64,000 nucleotides of DNA from Vermamoeba vermiformis. Taxonomy: Eukaryota > Tubulinea > Echinamoebida. This document shows, piece by piece, positions 1 to 11,455 of the stretch (the first letter of the stretch is position 1; every line of letters starts with the position of its first letter). The notes beneath the pieces are model-generated. The model was not told the origin of the DNA. It did not search any database and worked only from the letters and a program-made list of their open reading frames with translations. Both the position numbers and the translations under genes were made by a program. The stretch is from the NCBI GenBank assembly GCA_045837725.1, contig JBEWZL010000239.1, forward strand, positions 558,001-622,000. The letters run 5' to 3'.

Positions 1-1537
1 TGGCTTGCACATTATTCGTGTCTATCAGACGGAACAGACGCATTGAATTGTCGTTGGCACTGATGAGCACTGCAGGCCATTCAGCACTCGACATGGCTGT
101 GTGGAACTCTCTGAAGGCAATCGAGTTGATCGACTTGCCTTTTGTTTCAATAATCTTCTTTTGTCCTCGCCAATGGAACTCGACGAGGTCGTATTCGTAC
201 CAGCGAACAAAGCCTTCAGAGTCACCCAAGAACATGAGATCGCCGTGTGTGTTGAATGTAATGCACTTGACTACTGCGCCAATGGAGATTGTTTGCAGTA
301 ATTTGCCTGTGCTCGAGTTGTACACTTTCACCACTCCACGTCCATTGCCAGTGACAATGGCATTATTGTTTTCAGGGTGAAATCTGCAACAGTGAATCGG
401 TGCGTCATCAGTTATCGTGCGAATTAATTTGCCGGTCTTTGTGTCCCAAATGCGCAGTGTTTTGTCGGTCGAGACTGACGCGATCGAGTCATTCAATTGC
501 GACCAGTCAATGTCTGAGAGGTGTTAGTACTCGGTATTAACCCTGCACATTAAGTGCGTACCTAGCACTGCTTCAGAGTGACCAAACAAGGTCAACAGGA
601 CGCGTGGCGGGTCTGACATGAGTGACGCAATTGAGACTGTGTGGTCTTGTGAGGCCATGGCAAACAGATCTTTGCTCTTGTTGGCGAATTTGACAGTGGT
701 GACTGATTGACACGTGTCAGTGTGATTGGTGCGGTCGAATGGACAGTTACTCACCTGCATTGGTGTGGTGCGCGAAGATGTGGTGCATGCCCGCAAAAGC
801 ATATGCCTCGTTGACTTTTTGCGTGCCAGTGACCGGATCTAACTTCATCGGAGACTTGGGTGTGTCTGACTTCTTTTCTTTCTGTTATATAACACCAATT
901 CAGTTTACGGTTTTACAGGCGAATTTCTGTGCGGTACACATCCGAGGTTTATTTCACTTACCTTCAATTTGTCTGCGTTCCTGCAATTAAAAAATTAGAA
1001 TATTGCATAAAGGTGAACGATGGTCATATTTAACATCAAATATTAGCTTCGTTCATTAATTTTGTGTGGATTAACTTACTCCAGGTTCAGTGTTTTGTTT
1101 CGTTGCGGGTAATATGCATTTAATATTTTTTCTCTCAGTAATAGATAATCTCCTCGGCGGTCATTTGGTTTCTAATGCGTATAATACGTTAATAATATTT
1201 AAAATGGAATTGAATTAATTTCACGAGTGGATCTTATAGCACCCCAATTTAATATTGCAAAAGTAAGCGTGATAATTACCCGAGCAATTAATTCTTTGGC
1301 CTTCACTTTGTTGGTTAATAATAATTTGCGACACTTGACGTAGTGACTTTCACCGCCTGGCTTATCTTCCGCTTTAATAGGTGGTCTGTAAATAGCAAAT
1401 GAATCGTCCATAGTAACAATTTCTCGATATAATTCTGGCGCCACTTCAGCAGTGACCCTTGTACTCGAATCCGACGCCTGCACGTTAGTCGTTAATTAGC
1501 TTTGTACCGAGTAAACCGCTCAATGTGTACATACCAT
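1..1537 (-). CDS. WDR13: WDR13-like WD40-repeat protein (3' end cut by window edge)
   Basis: A beta-propeller WD40 protein; in animals WDR13 is a nuclear protein of poorly defined regulatory role. Read on the minus strand, the exons give an N-terminal basic part (DDSFAIYRPP near base 1400), then AYAFAGMHHIF near base 800, which matches a hallmark of WDR13. Blades follow, including DIDWSQLNDSIASVSTDKT and LRIWDTKTG near 430-515, then FLGDSEGFVRWYEYDL near 190-235. At least six exons are visible. Introns include about 1175-1279, 882-952, 708-754 and 524-569. The start codon at 1535-1537 appears to be cut off from the rest by an intron directly after ATG. The carboxyl end lies outside the window. 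The 5' end lies only about 110 bp from the stop of the next minus-strand gene. The family call is from recognised motifs; I am fairly sure of it. Confidence 0.8.
708..719. promoter_or_regulatory. 12-bp palindrome TGACACGTGTCA in a WDR13 intron
   Basis: An exact palindrome near the acceptor of a short WDR13 intron. On the minus strand it reads CTGACACGTGTCAATCAG up to the splice junction, so its left arm provides a CTGAC branch-like element. The same 12-mer recurs at 1937-1948, 2579-2590, 8638-8649 and 62302-62313. Whether it is a protein-binding site or a splicing module cannot be told from sequence. Confidence 0.5.
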
Positions 1538-1647
1538 TGTGTTGTTTGTATAATAGGTGATATTCAATGTCAGCCAAAATGCTGTCGAAATTTATTTGAA
1601 AAACTTCACCAGAACAATTCGGGATCAGTAGACGATTTATTGAGGAC

Positions 1648-3224
1648 CTAGTCAAACAATGAGGCACTCTCTTGACTACGTGAAGCTACACCTAACAAGA
1701 AGTGGTAGAACATGAAAGTGACTAATTTGGCAGTGCGATAACCTTCAATTTGTGGGTTGAATTCGCTCATATCGAACAGTTTAACCTAATAAGCAAATAA
1801 TATTAATATTTACGCCGCTCTATGTTTGGGGTATATAGTGGTACATACTTGTGGTGTCTTGCCGGCAATGTAACAGATGTCAAAGGCTTCTTGTGCTGTC
1901 AGTCCCACATTGGCTGGTGCGCTAACTCCCTACATGTGACACGTGTCAAACAAGGACCTGTACAAAGCGAGCCGGTGATTAGATTCAAGTACTTACCGGG
2001 CAGTCTGCGCTGCTGATCGAGTCGATGTCAAACGAGACAAAGATGTGATCACCGAGCTTGCTCAAACACTCTTTGAACTTCTCAACTGCTACACTTGTAG
2101 AGCCGTTCTAGCAACGCAGTTAGTAATCTATTAAGAATATTAGCAGGGCCAGTCATGCATACCCTTAGCTTAGAGAGTGGCACGATGAAGTTCTGTGGCC
2201 GCATCAGCACGTAGTTCCAATGTTCCGCGCTGCACTGACTGCCTTGCACAGCAAATTCACAGAACACACCTTCTTTGAATCGATCTGCACGGAGTGAGCA
2301 TACATTTGATGCACGATATGTGATTACTGACCGTCTTCTAGTAACAGTCTGAACGGTGAGCCACTGTGCACACGACCTTCTTTCTTGGGTCTGACATCGA
2401 GGTGCGCGTCAATGTTGATCACACCGACCTTGCCACTGCAAAGAGTTAACAATCGCTGGATGTCAATCGCGTGGTCTACTCACCCGACACTCGACTGCAC
2501 GTGGGCGAGTAGTGCTGAGGCGTTGGGATAGGACTGGTCATTGCCTCCTCCGACCACGAAGGGAATGCCACCATCTGATGACACGTGTCAGTCGGTGTGT
2601 CAATGATCCAACACAATAAGTTATTGCACTGATTGGTCACACTACTTACTGTTGAGAATTTCAAATACTTTCTTTGTCAAGTTCTCGTGTGCTTCTTCGA
2701 GTGCGGATTCAGACGAGGCAGTCACGTCACCTGCATCAGATATGCGCAGTTTTCTACACAAGGCGCAAATTTAAGATGTGTTCGTGTTTGAATGGTGATC
2801 TAATGCTACCTGAGGTCAAGGAAGTCATATTCTGGATTCACTACAGTGCCCATTCGTTGAACAAAGCTAAAGTGTACATAATGAGCCCAATAGCTTGAAA
2901 ATTAAACTGCATTTCATACCTTCGCATCGTGCTGGGTCCTAATTGAGCTCCGACGCGGCCTCCATTTCTTCTGACACCTTCGTCAAAAGGAAATCCGAGC
3001 AACACGACGTCTCCGTCCGTGCCTTTTAATTAAAATATATTCATTATTAATAAAGAAATACATTGACAATTTTAGAATTTATTTGAAGATTTTTGGGCTT
3101 GTCTAAGTCAGTTTGCAATTTCATATGATGTTTTGCCACGTTAACACAGCGTACCTTTAGTAATGATATGGCCAAGCTTAGGATCATCGGTTTTGTACTC
3201 TTCAATAAAATTGAATGCGCTCAT
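1648..3224 (-). CDS. Formimidoylglutamase-type ureohydrolase (arginase/agmatinase fold)
   Basis: A binuclear manganese hydrolase of the arginase superfamily. The closest type by motif is HutG, which splits formiminoglutamate to glutamate and formamide in histidine breakdown. Visible on the minus strand are [19 protein letters not shown] near 2960-3010, the metal-binding [16 protein letters not shown] near 2530-2570, [11 protein letters not shown] near 2405-2435, GSPFRLLLE near 2355, [16 protein letters not shown] near 1995-2050, and a C-terminal [15 protein letters not shown] near 1700-1750. The DAHLD and SFDID motifs supply the metal ligands. The start [11 protein letters not shown] at 3222-3224 gives a reasonable N terminus. 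Seven or so short introns are present; two carry the palindrome TGACACGTGTCA (1937-1948 and 2579-2590). A close relative such as agmatinase or arginase is possible, so the substrate is inferred. Confidence 0.8.
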
Positions 3225-3306
3225 GGTTGCCTGTTGCTTGTGTGTAGGTAACTGAATTTATTCTCTGAACGGAACTCAAAGAAACAACACAACAAATTAA
3301 TTTCTA

Positions 3307-4117
3307 ATGGGCCAAAAGAACTCTGGATTGAGCAAAGAAGAGATTACTCAAGTTGAGAAGGAGGCTAAGACAAGTAATGACGAATAATAAATTCTAATTT
3401 CACATTTTCATTATATTGGAATTAACCATTGCACTTATAGCAACGGGAGATACCTCAAAATTAGCGAAGCAGTTTAAGTCGTTCAGCGATAAAGACGGCA
3501 AAGTACCAAGATCAGCATTTAAAGACATCATCACGAAGCATTATGGCGGCGAAGATAACACTTTAGTGCGAATTATATTCAATATTTTCGACAAAGATGG
3601 TGATCAGTAAGTCTGTTTAACGTTCTTAATTTATTTTGTGTCAATTCAGCTAATATGCTATCAGAAATATCGATTATCGCGAGTTTTTGTTGACCATGTC
3701 TGCTCTTGGCAACTCTAATCTTGAAGAGACTATTGAAGTGGCATTCAGAAGTTTTGATTTGAACAATGACGGTACCATTAGCCGAGGTGAGGCAGATCAA
3801 GTCAATTTCAGTTATAGTGCTAACCTTAGTTTGATTTAGAGGAGCTAAGAGCTGTAGCCGTCACTCAGACCAAGTTGCGCAAGTACGTTGGAGTATATAA
3901 GCGCGCTAAGCCCATCACACAAATCGTGTTGGATCCGAAAGACACCGTGGACTGCTATCACAAAGCCGACACAGTGTTCGATGCGCTCGATGTCAACAAG
4001 GACCGCAGCATTACCAAAGACGAGTTCATTCAGGGCTGTGCTGCCAATCCTGAGGTCAAAAAGCTCGTGTCTGAATTGTTCTTAGTGCAAGTGCCTAAAG
4101 AGCTATTTGCTCAGTAA
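3307..4117 (+). CDS. Neuronal calcium sensor-type EF-hand protein, probably myristoylated
   Basis: A small calcium sensor of the NCS/recoverin/calcineurin-B-like group. Four exons join cleanly: 3307-3373, 3441-3606, 3665-3786 and 3840-4117. The N terminus MGQKNSGLSKEEI has glycine at position 2 and serine at position 6, typical for N-myristoylation. The first EF hand is degenerate (FSDKDGKVPRS). EF2 (DKDGDQNIDYRE), EF3 (DLNNDGTISREE) and EF4 (DVNKDRSITKDE) keep acidic ligands. The C terminus EFIQGCAANPEVKKL resembles the EFIEGAKADPSI end of NCS proteins. An unusual insert (KRAKPITQIVLDPKDTVD) lies between EF3 and EF4. It starts 82 bp from the divergent ureohydrolase start, so the two probably share a promoter region. 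The exact subfamily is uncertain. Confidence 0.8.
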
Positions 4118-4178
4118 AGAAGAGTTCATTAAATAAGGCTTGCTTTACTATTTTACATTAATTGGGCGGTGCGTTGTA

Positions 4179-6227
4179 TCAGCTGCTCGAGTGACTGTTG
4201 GACGGTGAGTCAGACTGTGACCCTGACTGCTGTTCGGAACTTGAACTCGTGTCAAGCACCATGCTGGTGGTGTCAGTGAGCTTGGGCCGAATGGAGTCCG
4301 TCATATTGGAGGGCGAAGAGACTTTGAGCGGACTCGCCTGACTGACTGGTGACTGCGTCTCTTCTGTGGCACTGCGATGTGACACGACTTGCGCCTGTTG
4401 CGTGTGGTTGTCAACACTGCTGCGAGTGCTGCGCTTGTTTGACGTGTTCAACGATTGAATAGGCGTGCCTAATAAGGAGTCAGACTTTGAACGCGGATGT
4501 ACTGTTATTACGAGACTAAGAATTTCTCCGCGTGATGGGTTGACACGCAGCGGAACAAAATCACAGCAGTAAATTAGCGGACTTACCTCCCGCACGAATG
4601 GCTATGAGCAGTGTAGCCGAGCAAATATCAAAGCCTACGACAGTAAGGGATGTAGTAACGAGCCAACTAGTTGCTGAGCCGAATGCAACAATCGAACCGA
4701 GAGTGCCGAGCAATGAGAGCACGAGACCACTGCCACCAACGATCATAAGTACCGTAGCCTATTGTTTTTGTTAGTATATGAATTATTACAATTCTGTTCG
4801 ACTTGCCTTCTTTCGTCTCGCCCAGATTTTGCCCATTTTCTCGCTCTTTTTCATGTAAGCCAAGAGGCGCGAGGCTGTTAGTGAGTAGAAAATGATGACA
4901 CCCGTCAAGATGAACATGTAGTATGAGTAGACGACGATGAATGCCGTGCCGAACAAGTTCTTCACCACAATGCGCACTACAATCGCACTGGCTTCGAGTG
5001 CAAGTGCGAGGAACACAATCACGATGAAGGGCCAGAACATCTTGCGCAAGAACGGATTGATCTTCAGCGAGTAGAGCTGCAGACTCTCGTGCCAGTACAG
5101 CGTGACGAGCAGTGCAGATGACAGTGAGAATGGTACGTGAAGAGTGCCCACTGCATTCTGCACCTCCCACGTGTAGATGCGAAAGCCGAGCGGATCCACC
5201 AGCATTAACAAACGGACTGTGTTGAGGTCAATACGAGGTGCTGAATGGTTTCGAGTACTTACGGATGTTGGCGATAATCTCGATCCAGATCAAGAGATGA
5301 GTAATGCTCAATTTACAACCGTTGAACCATCGTAACACTGCCTGGAACTTGATGCCCCCGAAGATAATGAGGCCCAGAGAGATGACGCCGAGCACTATTT
5401 GCATGACATACAGCCCTGGACTTGAGAACGTGGCGACCCACTGGTTCTGTTGTGGATCAATGATGACATTCTGCACCGTGATGTTGGCGTCAAGATTAGC
5501 GGCTATTTTGTCGTAGTCCTCGCCGTGCACTTCAAATGCGGGCAAGACGAGCGGCACTGTCTTGCCTTGACGCAGAAAATTGGTGAACCCCAATATCGCT
5601 GCCAATGGGTTAGTGTACTGTTGCTTTGTTGATTGACATTGACACGCGTCAGTATTTTTCTGAAAGATAAAAATAGAATTCAAATTTAAAAAAGTTGCGT
5701 GACCTCAAACGGAGTATCTTATTTGTAGCCCGTGGATTGAAGTTTAAAACTCGGCTTAAAGTTCTAGAACCACTTGAATTCAAGTTTAAGGAGCAGTACT
5801 TACAACTAACACTTCGGAATATGACTGCGCGTGCTCCGTTGTCAGCGAGGCCTTGTACCTGCGTCTCTAATGGGAGGTTTAACACGCACAAGACCACCGC
5901 ATCCGTAATGTTTTCAGCATCGCATGGCACGAGTCTATCAAAGGTCATGACTATGGTCGTATTAGGCACTACTGGCACCGCCGTCAGTATTTCAACGACC
6001 AATATCAATAAACAAATGGTGACTTACTTGTTGGCACCACTTCAAAGGTGAGTGTTTGTGTCTCGTCGTTAGACAACAGCAGATCTAGTTGTAACTGTCC
6101 CTGGGCTAACGCAGCAAAAACTATAGGAATTTCATTAGTGTTTGAATGAGGATTCAATTCATGTGGTTATATTAATATACGTACTGATTAGAATGGCCCA
6201 AGTAAAAAGTTGGATCTGTTTTTTCAT
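4179..6227 (-). CDS. Seven-transmembrane protein with a luminal PA-like domain
   Basis: I do not recognise a named family. Read on the minus strand it starts MKKQIQLFTWAILI (cat at 6225-6227), a plausible signal peptide. A luminal region follows with a protease-associated-like pattern (VVLCVLNLPLETQVQGLAD near 5850-5910, then VPLVLPAFEVHGEDY near 5510-5560). Seven hydrophobic segments come next, from about 5410 to 4580, including LYVMQIVLGVISLGLIIFGG, LLVTLYWHESLQLYSL and MFWPFIVIVFLALALEAS. The C-terminal tail (4179-4490) is rich in serine and threonine, as expected for a cytosolic phosphorylated tail. The YWHESLQ segment faintly recalls TOM1/GPR137-type proteins, but I would not assign that. 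The exon junction around 5650-5800 is not resolved. It is likely an endomembrane or plasma-membrane receptor-like protein. Confidence 0.65.
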
Positions 6228-7108
6228 GATTGGTCGTGTGGGTTCCTTCACATTTACAAGAATATAATAAATGATATGATGAATTTACCGCTTAAATAGG
6301 CCGCGTCGGAACAAGGACCTTAAATTGTGTGTCCTCGAGGCAAAGATCAGCGTGAAATTTAGCTTCGTTCCAAATTTAGCACGTAAGTAGATTTACATTT
6401 TAAAGAAATATGGACCGTTGATAGATGCAACAACACGTCAGTCATATTATAATACGAGCGTAGTTCACTGCGTTATTTGTATTCGCGAAAGAGTTATTAA
6501 ACATCATGCAATTAAATTAAGTTAGGCATGTTCCTATAATTGCTAGTTGATTACTATGGCATCATCGAAAATTTATAACAGTAGATTGCAGCAATTATTA
6601 TTGAGTTAAATTAATTGAAACTGCGAGATCTAAAGTTTTTGAATTCAGTATTTCCTACGCATACATCACGCGGTATATTCATATAGCCTTATTTGAATTT
6701 ATAATATTGGTGGCAGCAAGCATATTTTAGTAGGTATTGTAGTCAATAAATTATGTCATTATTGTAAACCTTTACCTGCGTCAATATCCGAAATCAATTC
6801 GTATGTATGCAAGGTAATGAGCAAGCCATTATCTCGGCTGTTGCTAGTTAGATTATATTGATGTTATGCGCAATGTGTGATATTGATTTGGCGCTGTATT
6901 TGATAAACAAATCAGAAATATCGAACAACCTTTTCAAATCATTAAAAAGAATCGAAAACAACAAAATCAAGCTACTGATTACTCAGTTTAGTCATTAGCT
7001 TGTTGTATATATTGTAAATTTTATATAGAGTAGTAGCCAGGCCATAACGCGCAGAAGAAAGCAGATCTGTATTGGAATTTAGTCGTTCAGTCGTAAAAGG
7101 TTATTAAA
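6228..7108. other. Divergent intergenic region, AT-rich
   Basis: About 880 bp between the divergent seven-TM gene and CHAC2. It is AT-rich with several short ATATAT tracts and no credible coding exon. It must contain both promoters and 5' leaders. I see no repeat family, tRNA-like element or conserved palindrome in it. Confidence 0.5.
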
Positions 7109-8016
7109 ATGGAAGGAACATGGGTATTTGGATATGGATCGATTATTTGGAAGCCTGCATTCTGCTACGAGACCAAGTAAGTAATTTCAGACCGGATCTT
7201 TTGTTGAAAAATATTAAGGAAATTTTGAAATAGAATCTGCGGCTTCATTAAAGGATATAAGCGAAGGTTTTGGCAAGGTTCGAACGACCACCGCGGTACC
7301 GTGGTAAGTGATTTGTTCGGCAGATATTTAAAATTATTGGTTTTAATGATAATACCAGATCTTTAACCGTTGTGCATCGATTGTGAATATTAAAATTCAT
7401 TTGTTTCATTAGGAGCAACCTGGTCGCGTGGTGACATTGGTCCCCTCAAAGAACGTAAGTCTCCACGGAATCCGTGCCCGGGTTTTCGAACTAAAATTTA
7501 TTCCTTATTTAGTCTGAAAAAGCGTGTTATGGTGTCTGCTACAAAATTCCTGCTGGACGTGAGGCTGAAGTCATCGAAAACCTGGATTTCCGCGAGCGTG
7601 TAAGTGAATCGGAGCAAATCTAGTCTGCGCGTAAGCTAACTTCAATTTCGCAGGGCGGCTACACTAGAACAGCAGTGCATATGTACACTGATGCTAGTCC
7701 CACTGAACCCGTTATTCTCAATGCAGTTATCTACATTGGAGTCTGCAATAACGAGCAGTGGCTTGGTCCTGCTCCGCTCGATGAAATCTCGCAGCAGATC
7801 GCCATTGCTGTAGGCCCCTCTGGCAAGAACATCGACTATTTATTCAATTTAGCTGCTAGTCTCCGCGAACTTAATGTAAATGACGCACACATCTTCGAAT
7901 TGGAGCGACGAGTCAAGTTGTCGATCTCATCGCCCACACTGCGCTCGTTGAGTGTTGAGCGTGTTGAATTACCACCTGCGAGTCAAGTTGATAGCGCGCA
8001 GGTTATTGTAAATTAA
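7109..8016 (+). CDS. CHAC2: Glutathione-specific gamma-glutamylcyclotransferase, ChaC family
   Basis: Degrades glutathione to 5-oxoproline and Cys-Gly in the cytosol. The start MEGTWVFGYGSIIWKP carries the family signature YGSxxW, the gamma-glutamyl-binding loop. Later exons give RRFWQGSNDHRGT (near 7263-7300), EQPGRVVTLVPS, YGVCYKIPAGREAEVIENL and FRERGGYTRT, whose glutamate matches the usual catalytic position. LGPAPLDEISQQI and GPSGKNIDYLFNLA (7765-7850) are also typical. At least five exons are joined by introns of about 45-90 bp. The length is slightly longer than vertebrate CHAC2 because of a ~30-residue C-terminal tail. The assignment to the ChaC2-like rather than ChaC1-like branch rests on the lack of an extended N terminus. 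Confidence 0.9.
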
Positions 8017-8297
8017 TATCAACAATTGTTAATAAAATAATGTCAAATTCACTCTGGATCGGGATGAAGTTTTATTTCGTTTCGTTTGCATGCAAAACAT
8101 ATTTGTTCGCTCGCCAAAAATGATTCTAACACTACTAATAATAACAACGGTGAAGTTACTCGCTGCAAGGCTTTTTGACCTAACAGCGAGGTGTTTGTAC
8201 AAATGAAAAAGAATACAAAATTACGCTAGATTATGTGCCTAGCATTCTATGAGGATTAAAGGCATATACAAAATTATCCTAGAGAGCGTACCAGCGA

Positions 8298-10876
8298 TTA
8301 GGCCTTAGTCTCAGCAGCATTGACGCTGATCCGCTCCTCAGGATTCGTGTCTTGTGAAGTGCTGTCTGACCGATCAGTGAGTGGTCCTTCCATCATCGTG
8401 AAGTCTTTGAACGACTCCATCAACTTCTCTGTTGTAGGGGTCATGCGTCGTTCACCCTCCAAGTCCTCTTCAGTGGCTGTACGATGAACAGTGAGTGACA
8501 AGATCCAATTAAGAAAACTACTTGAAAACGCTTACCCTTCTTGTAGTCATTGATTTCAGCCGCCAACAGCGGGTCTTTGTTGTCTTGGGCAATTTTCTCA
8601 ACATCCTAAGCAAGCTTGTTAGTCTCTATGACAGTTTTGACACGTGTCAAACTACGTACGGGAATGACAGGCACGTATGGCGGTAAAATGAGTCGTTTTT
8701 CAAGCTTGGGCCAGTCAAGTCCTTCAAAGAACGCGTGTTGTTTCAGTTCATTCACGCCATCAGGACCTGAGCCAAGTCGTTCTTCAGGACGACGTTTCAA
8801 CAACTTTTGAATCAAGTCCATTGCGGCCTTGGAAACAAAGCTCGGGAACTCGACGTGCCCTTTGATGGCATTCAAATAGAGCTCGTTGCGATTGGCTGAG
8901 ACGAATGGACTGCGCCCAGTCAACATCTCGTACAACAAAATGCCCACGCTCCACCAATCGACTGCCTTGCCGTGACCAATGCCCGTGATGATTTCAGGCG
9001 CCAAGTACTCAGGAGTGCCGCAGAATGTGCGCGTTGTCTGACCCTCGCCCTTGCCACCAACACTGGTGATGCCTTTCTTGGACAGACCAAAGTCAGTCAA
9101 CTTAATGTGACCTTCGCTGTCCAGCAACAAGTTCTCGGGCTTCAAGTCCTATGAATGTAACTTAGATAAAAAGATTCCCCAGCGTTCACTATGCAAGTGC
9201 TTACTCGATAAATAATGTCGTGGCTGTGCAAGAAGTCGAGTGCGAGAATGACCTCTGAGATGTAAAAGCGACACAAATCTTCGGGGAAGCGACCGGCACT
9301 GTCAGTAGCGTTAGTATTATAATGCATGGTTATACTCGAGTTGATGGTACTTACTTCCTCAAGTGATAGAACAGCTCTCCTCCGCGACAGAATTCAATCA
9401 CAAGGTACAGCTTTGATCGTGTTTGGAATGTGGCGTATAATCGCACCATGAATGGGTGTTTGAACTGCGACAACACTTCGCGCTCAGTGTTCGTGTGGTC
9501 AATCTGATTCTTCTTGTACAACTCTTCTTTCTTCAAAATTTTCAACGCGTACAGTTTGCCGTTGTCCAATTTGCGCACCAAAATTACTTTGCCAAAACTG
9601 CCAACACCCAGAACTTTGAGCATCTGGAAGTCGTGTAAAGTAATGCGCTTGTTGGGACTAAACGGCTTGATTTTAGGGACGCGAAGGTAATTCGGTGACA
9701 TGTTGTTTGTGTTGTTTGGATTGGGGATTGAAATGGCCGAAGAGGCGAGATTGTTATTATTGGCATTAGGACTCGTGTGATTCGAGTTATTGGTATTGGC
9801 ATAGCCACCACTGCCATTGAGGCCTGGCACGGGCTGTTCTGGACTCATTGAAATCGGTGTGGTGCCGTTGGGACTGTTAGCGGGACTAGGACTGGTGCTG
9901 CTGGCATTAGAACTGCCGCCAGTGACACCAATCTTGATCGGATTGGTCGTAGGACTGCCCACTGACATGCTCAGTCTGTGGCCACCTGACGACAGGAGTG
10001 GCGGCTTTTCAACCGTAATTCTAAGTGCAATGTTAGTACTCGGCGCTCAAGTGTCACAATGTGCACGACACTTACTTGGTGTTGGAGAAGGCGTGGCTGC
10101 CAGGGCCAGGGCTGCGATCACGGTCCACGCGCTCAGGACTGCCAGGGGCAAAGAAATCATCGACGTCATCGGGCTCATCGTCCGTGTCAATAAAACTCTT
10201 TTGAATTGGTGGTGTGGTAGCAGTGGTGTCTTTAGGCTCAAAATCTTCGGGCATCACTCGCTGTCTGTTTACAACTTGCGCAACTTTAAATTTCCTGAAC
10301 GCTTCGACGACTTTTGTTGCCTATTTGCCAGAGTTGGTCAGATCCGCAATTAAAATAAATAAACAATCTGTCAATGACGAAGGGCCAATTTTGAATAATA
10401 TTTGAGCAGATTTCTCCGCACACAAATTGATCAGGAGGAAGTATCCGGATTTACCTGTTCTTCGGAGTCTGCTTCGAAACTATACCGATGGAAGAATGTC
10501 AACTGAAATTTGTGTGGTTCATTAGGATCCTTGTCAATTCTAAAAACAAGGTCGGTTACCAAATCCGTCGTTGATAAAATTGGAATTAATTGCTTACGAA
10601 TAGACATCAGAGGCTTTAGCAAACCATTGGCAATTCTTGCCGTTCAAATTGCTTACTCCAGAATCAGATACTGCAAGCGTTCTAATTAAAATGAATCAGT
10701 GTTTGACACGAAATGATCTAAATTTCGTGAGTGTCACGGGTTTAATTAAAAAGCGGTTTGGTAACTAACGAATGCAAATTAATATATAATTTTGACACTA
10801 GAAACCGTATATAAAACGATGCTGCGTTAGTTGTTTGCCGGATATGATAAGGTTTACCTTCGTTGGCGCTTGCCAT
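8298..10876 (-). CDS. AGC-family serine/threonine kinase (AKT/SGK/S6K-like) with N-terminal PH-like segment
   Basis: The kinase domain lies in exons between about 9730 and 8650. It has the glycine loop LGVGSFGKV, the lysine in [20 protein letters not shown] (TDFGLSKK), the activation loop [12 protein letters not shown] and [12 protein letters not shown]. The C-terminal tail ends with [12 protein letters not shown] and FKDFTMM, a turn motif plus a hydrophobic motif (FxxFT). That layout places it with AKT, SGK or S6K, which need PDK1 and TORC2-type phosphorylation. Upstream is a long linker rich in Ser, Thr, Asn and Pro (about 9700-10250). An N-terminal part reads [14 protein letters not shown] then [14 protein letters not shown], resembling the last strand and helix of a PH domain but short for a full one. 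The start MASANE at 10874-10876 splices in phase to the next exon. The intron at about 8607-8660 contains TGACACGTGTCA. Confidence 0.8.
8638..8649. promoter_or_regulatory. 12-bp palindrome TGACACGTGTCA in an AGC-kinase intron
   Basis: An exact copy of the iterated palindrome, inside a 54-bp intron of the kinase gene between the exon ending in PVIP and the one starting DVEKIAQ. Here it lies near the donor rather than next to the acceptor, and a separate CTAAC branch-like element precedes the TTAG acceptor. This argues against a pure splice-site explanation. Confidence 0.5.
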
Positions 10877-11093
10877 AGGCATTTATCTTTATGACTGGGA
10901 ATAATAAACATGGGTCTGAATGTTCAATCAATTCATCTCCTCGTCTACGTAATATATTGAATGTATTTTTTCTGCGGATTGGAAAGCTCTCTCGTTGGAT
11001 CTTTTCTTGTTTCCTCTTTTCTCGTCTCTCTTCCCGTGCCTTCTGAGGATTTGTACCGTTTTTATCGTTATTATCTGTAATAGAATTAATCAT
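10854..11093 (-). CDS. Short basic ORF overlapping the AGC-kinase start (doubtful)
   Basis: A 79-residue open frame on the minus strand in the leader region of the kinase gene, overlapping its first exon in another frame. The composition is strongly charged (KAREERREKRKQEKIQRE) and I recognise no domain. It could be an upstream open reading frame that tunes kinase translation, or chance. I list it because the kinase leader otherwise has no explained content. Confidence 0.2.
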   Translation of the reverse strand: MINSITDNNDKNGTNPQKAREERREKRKQEKIQRESFPIRRKNTFNILRRRGDELIEHSDPCLLFPVIKINAYGKRQRR

Positions 11094-11312
11094 AAATTAG
11101 CAGCTCCAATGGAGATAATTGGATGTTGATCAACTAAAAAATATTTTGACGTTTAATCACCTGTCGGCTCCATTCAATTAATTTATCCAAAATTGAATTA
11201 CAGGTCAACAAATAAGATCCTAATCTCTTAATTGCTGCTTTTCTGTGGCTCTTTCGATTAGAAAATAAGAAAATTTGTTCGTTTCAAATCGCCTGTCAAA
11301 ACGTCAGAAAAA

Positions 11313-11432
11313 ATGTCAACGCAGGAACAAATGAGGTACTCGCCGAACTGCTGTATTAACATCGCGGCTATCACATTATGCTATTATACAGCTACATACG
11401 TGCTGGGGAGTATTAAACGAGAGGTCGATTGA
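11313..11432 (+). CDS. Possible 39-residue single-span membrane protein
   Basis: An ATG-to-stop frame MSTQEQMRYSPN followed by a hydrophobic run CCINIAAITLCYYTATYVLG and a charged end (KREVD). It lies between the AGC kinase leader and the 3' end of GTF3C5. The layout of a polar start, one ~20-residue hydrophobic span and a basic/acidic end fits very small mitochondrial or ER membrane proteins. No family is recognised and chance is quite possible at this length. Confidence 0.3.
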   Translation: MSTQEQMRYSPNCCINIAAITLCYYTATYVLGSIKREVD

Positions 11433-11455
11433 AGGCATAAAGCGGATGCAACATC

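Noticed and set aside
3307-4117. Calcineurin B
   Set aside because: The last EF hand and C terminus look more like NCS proteins, and the insert between EF3 and EF4 is atypical for calcineurin B.
708-8649. Introner-type mobile introns as the source of the shared 12-mer
   Set aside because: The introns share nothing beyond the 12-mer and differ in length and in its position.
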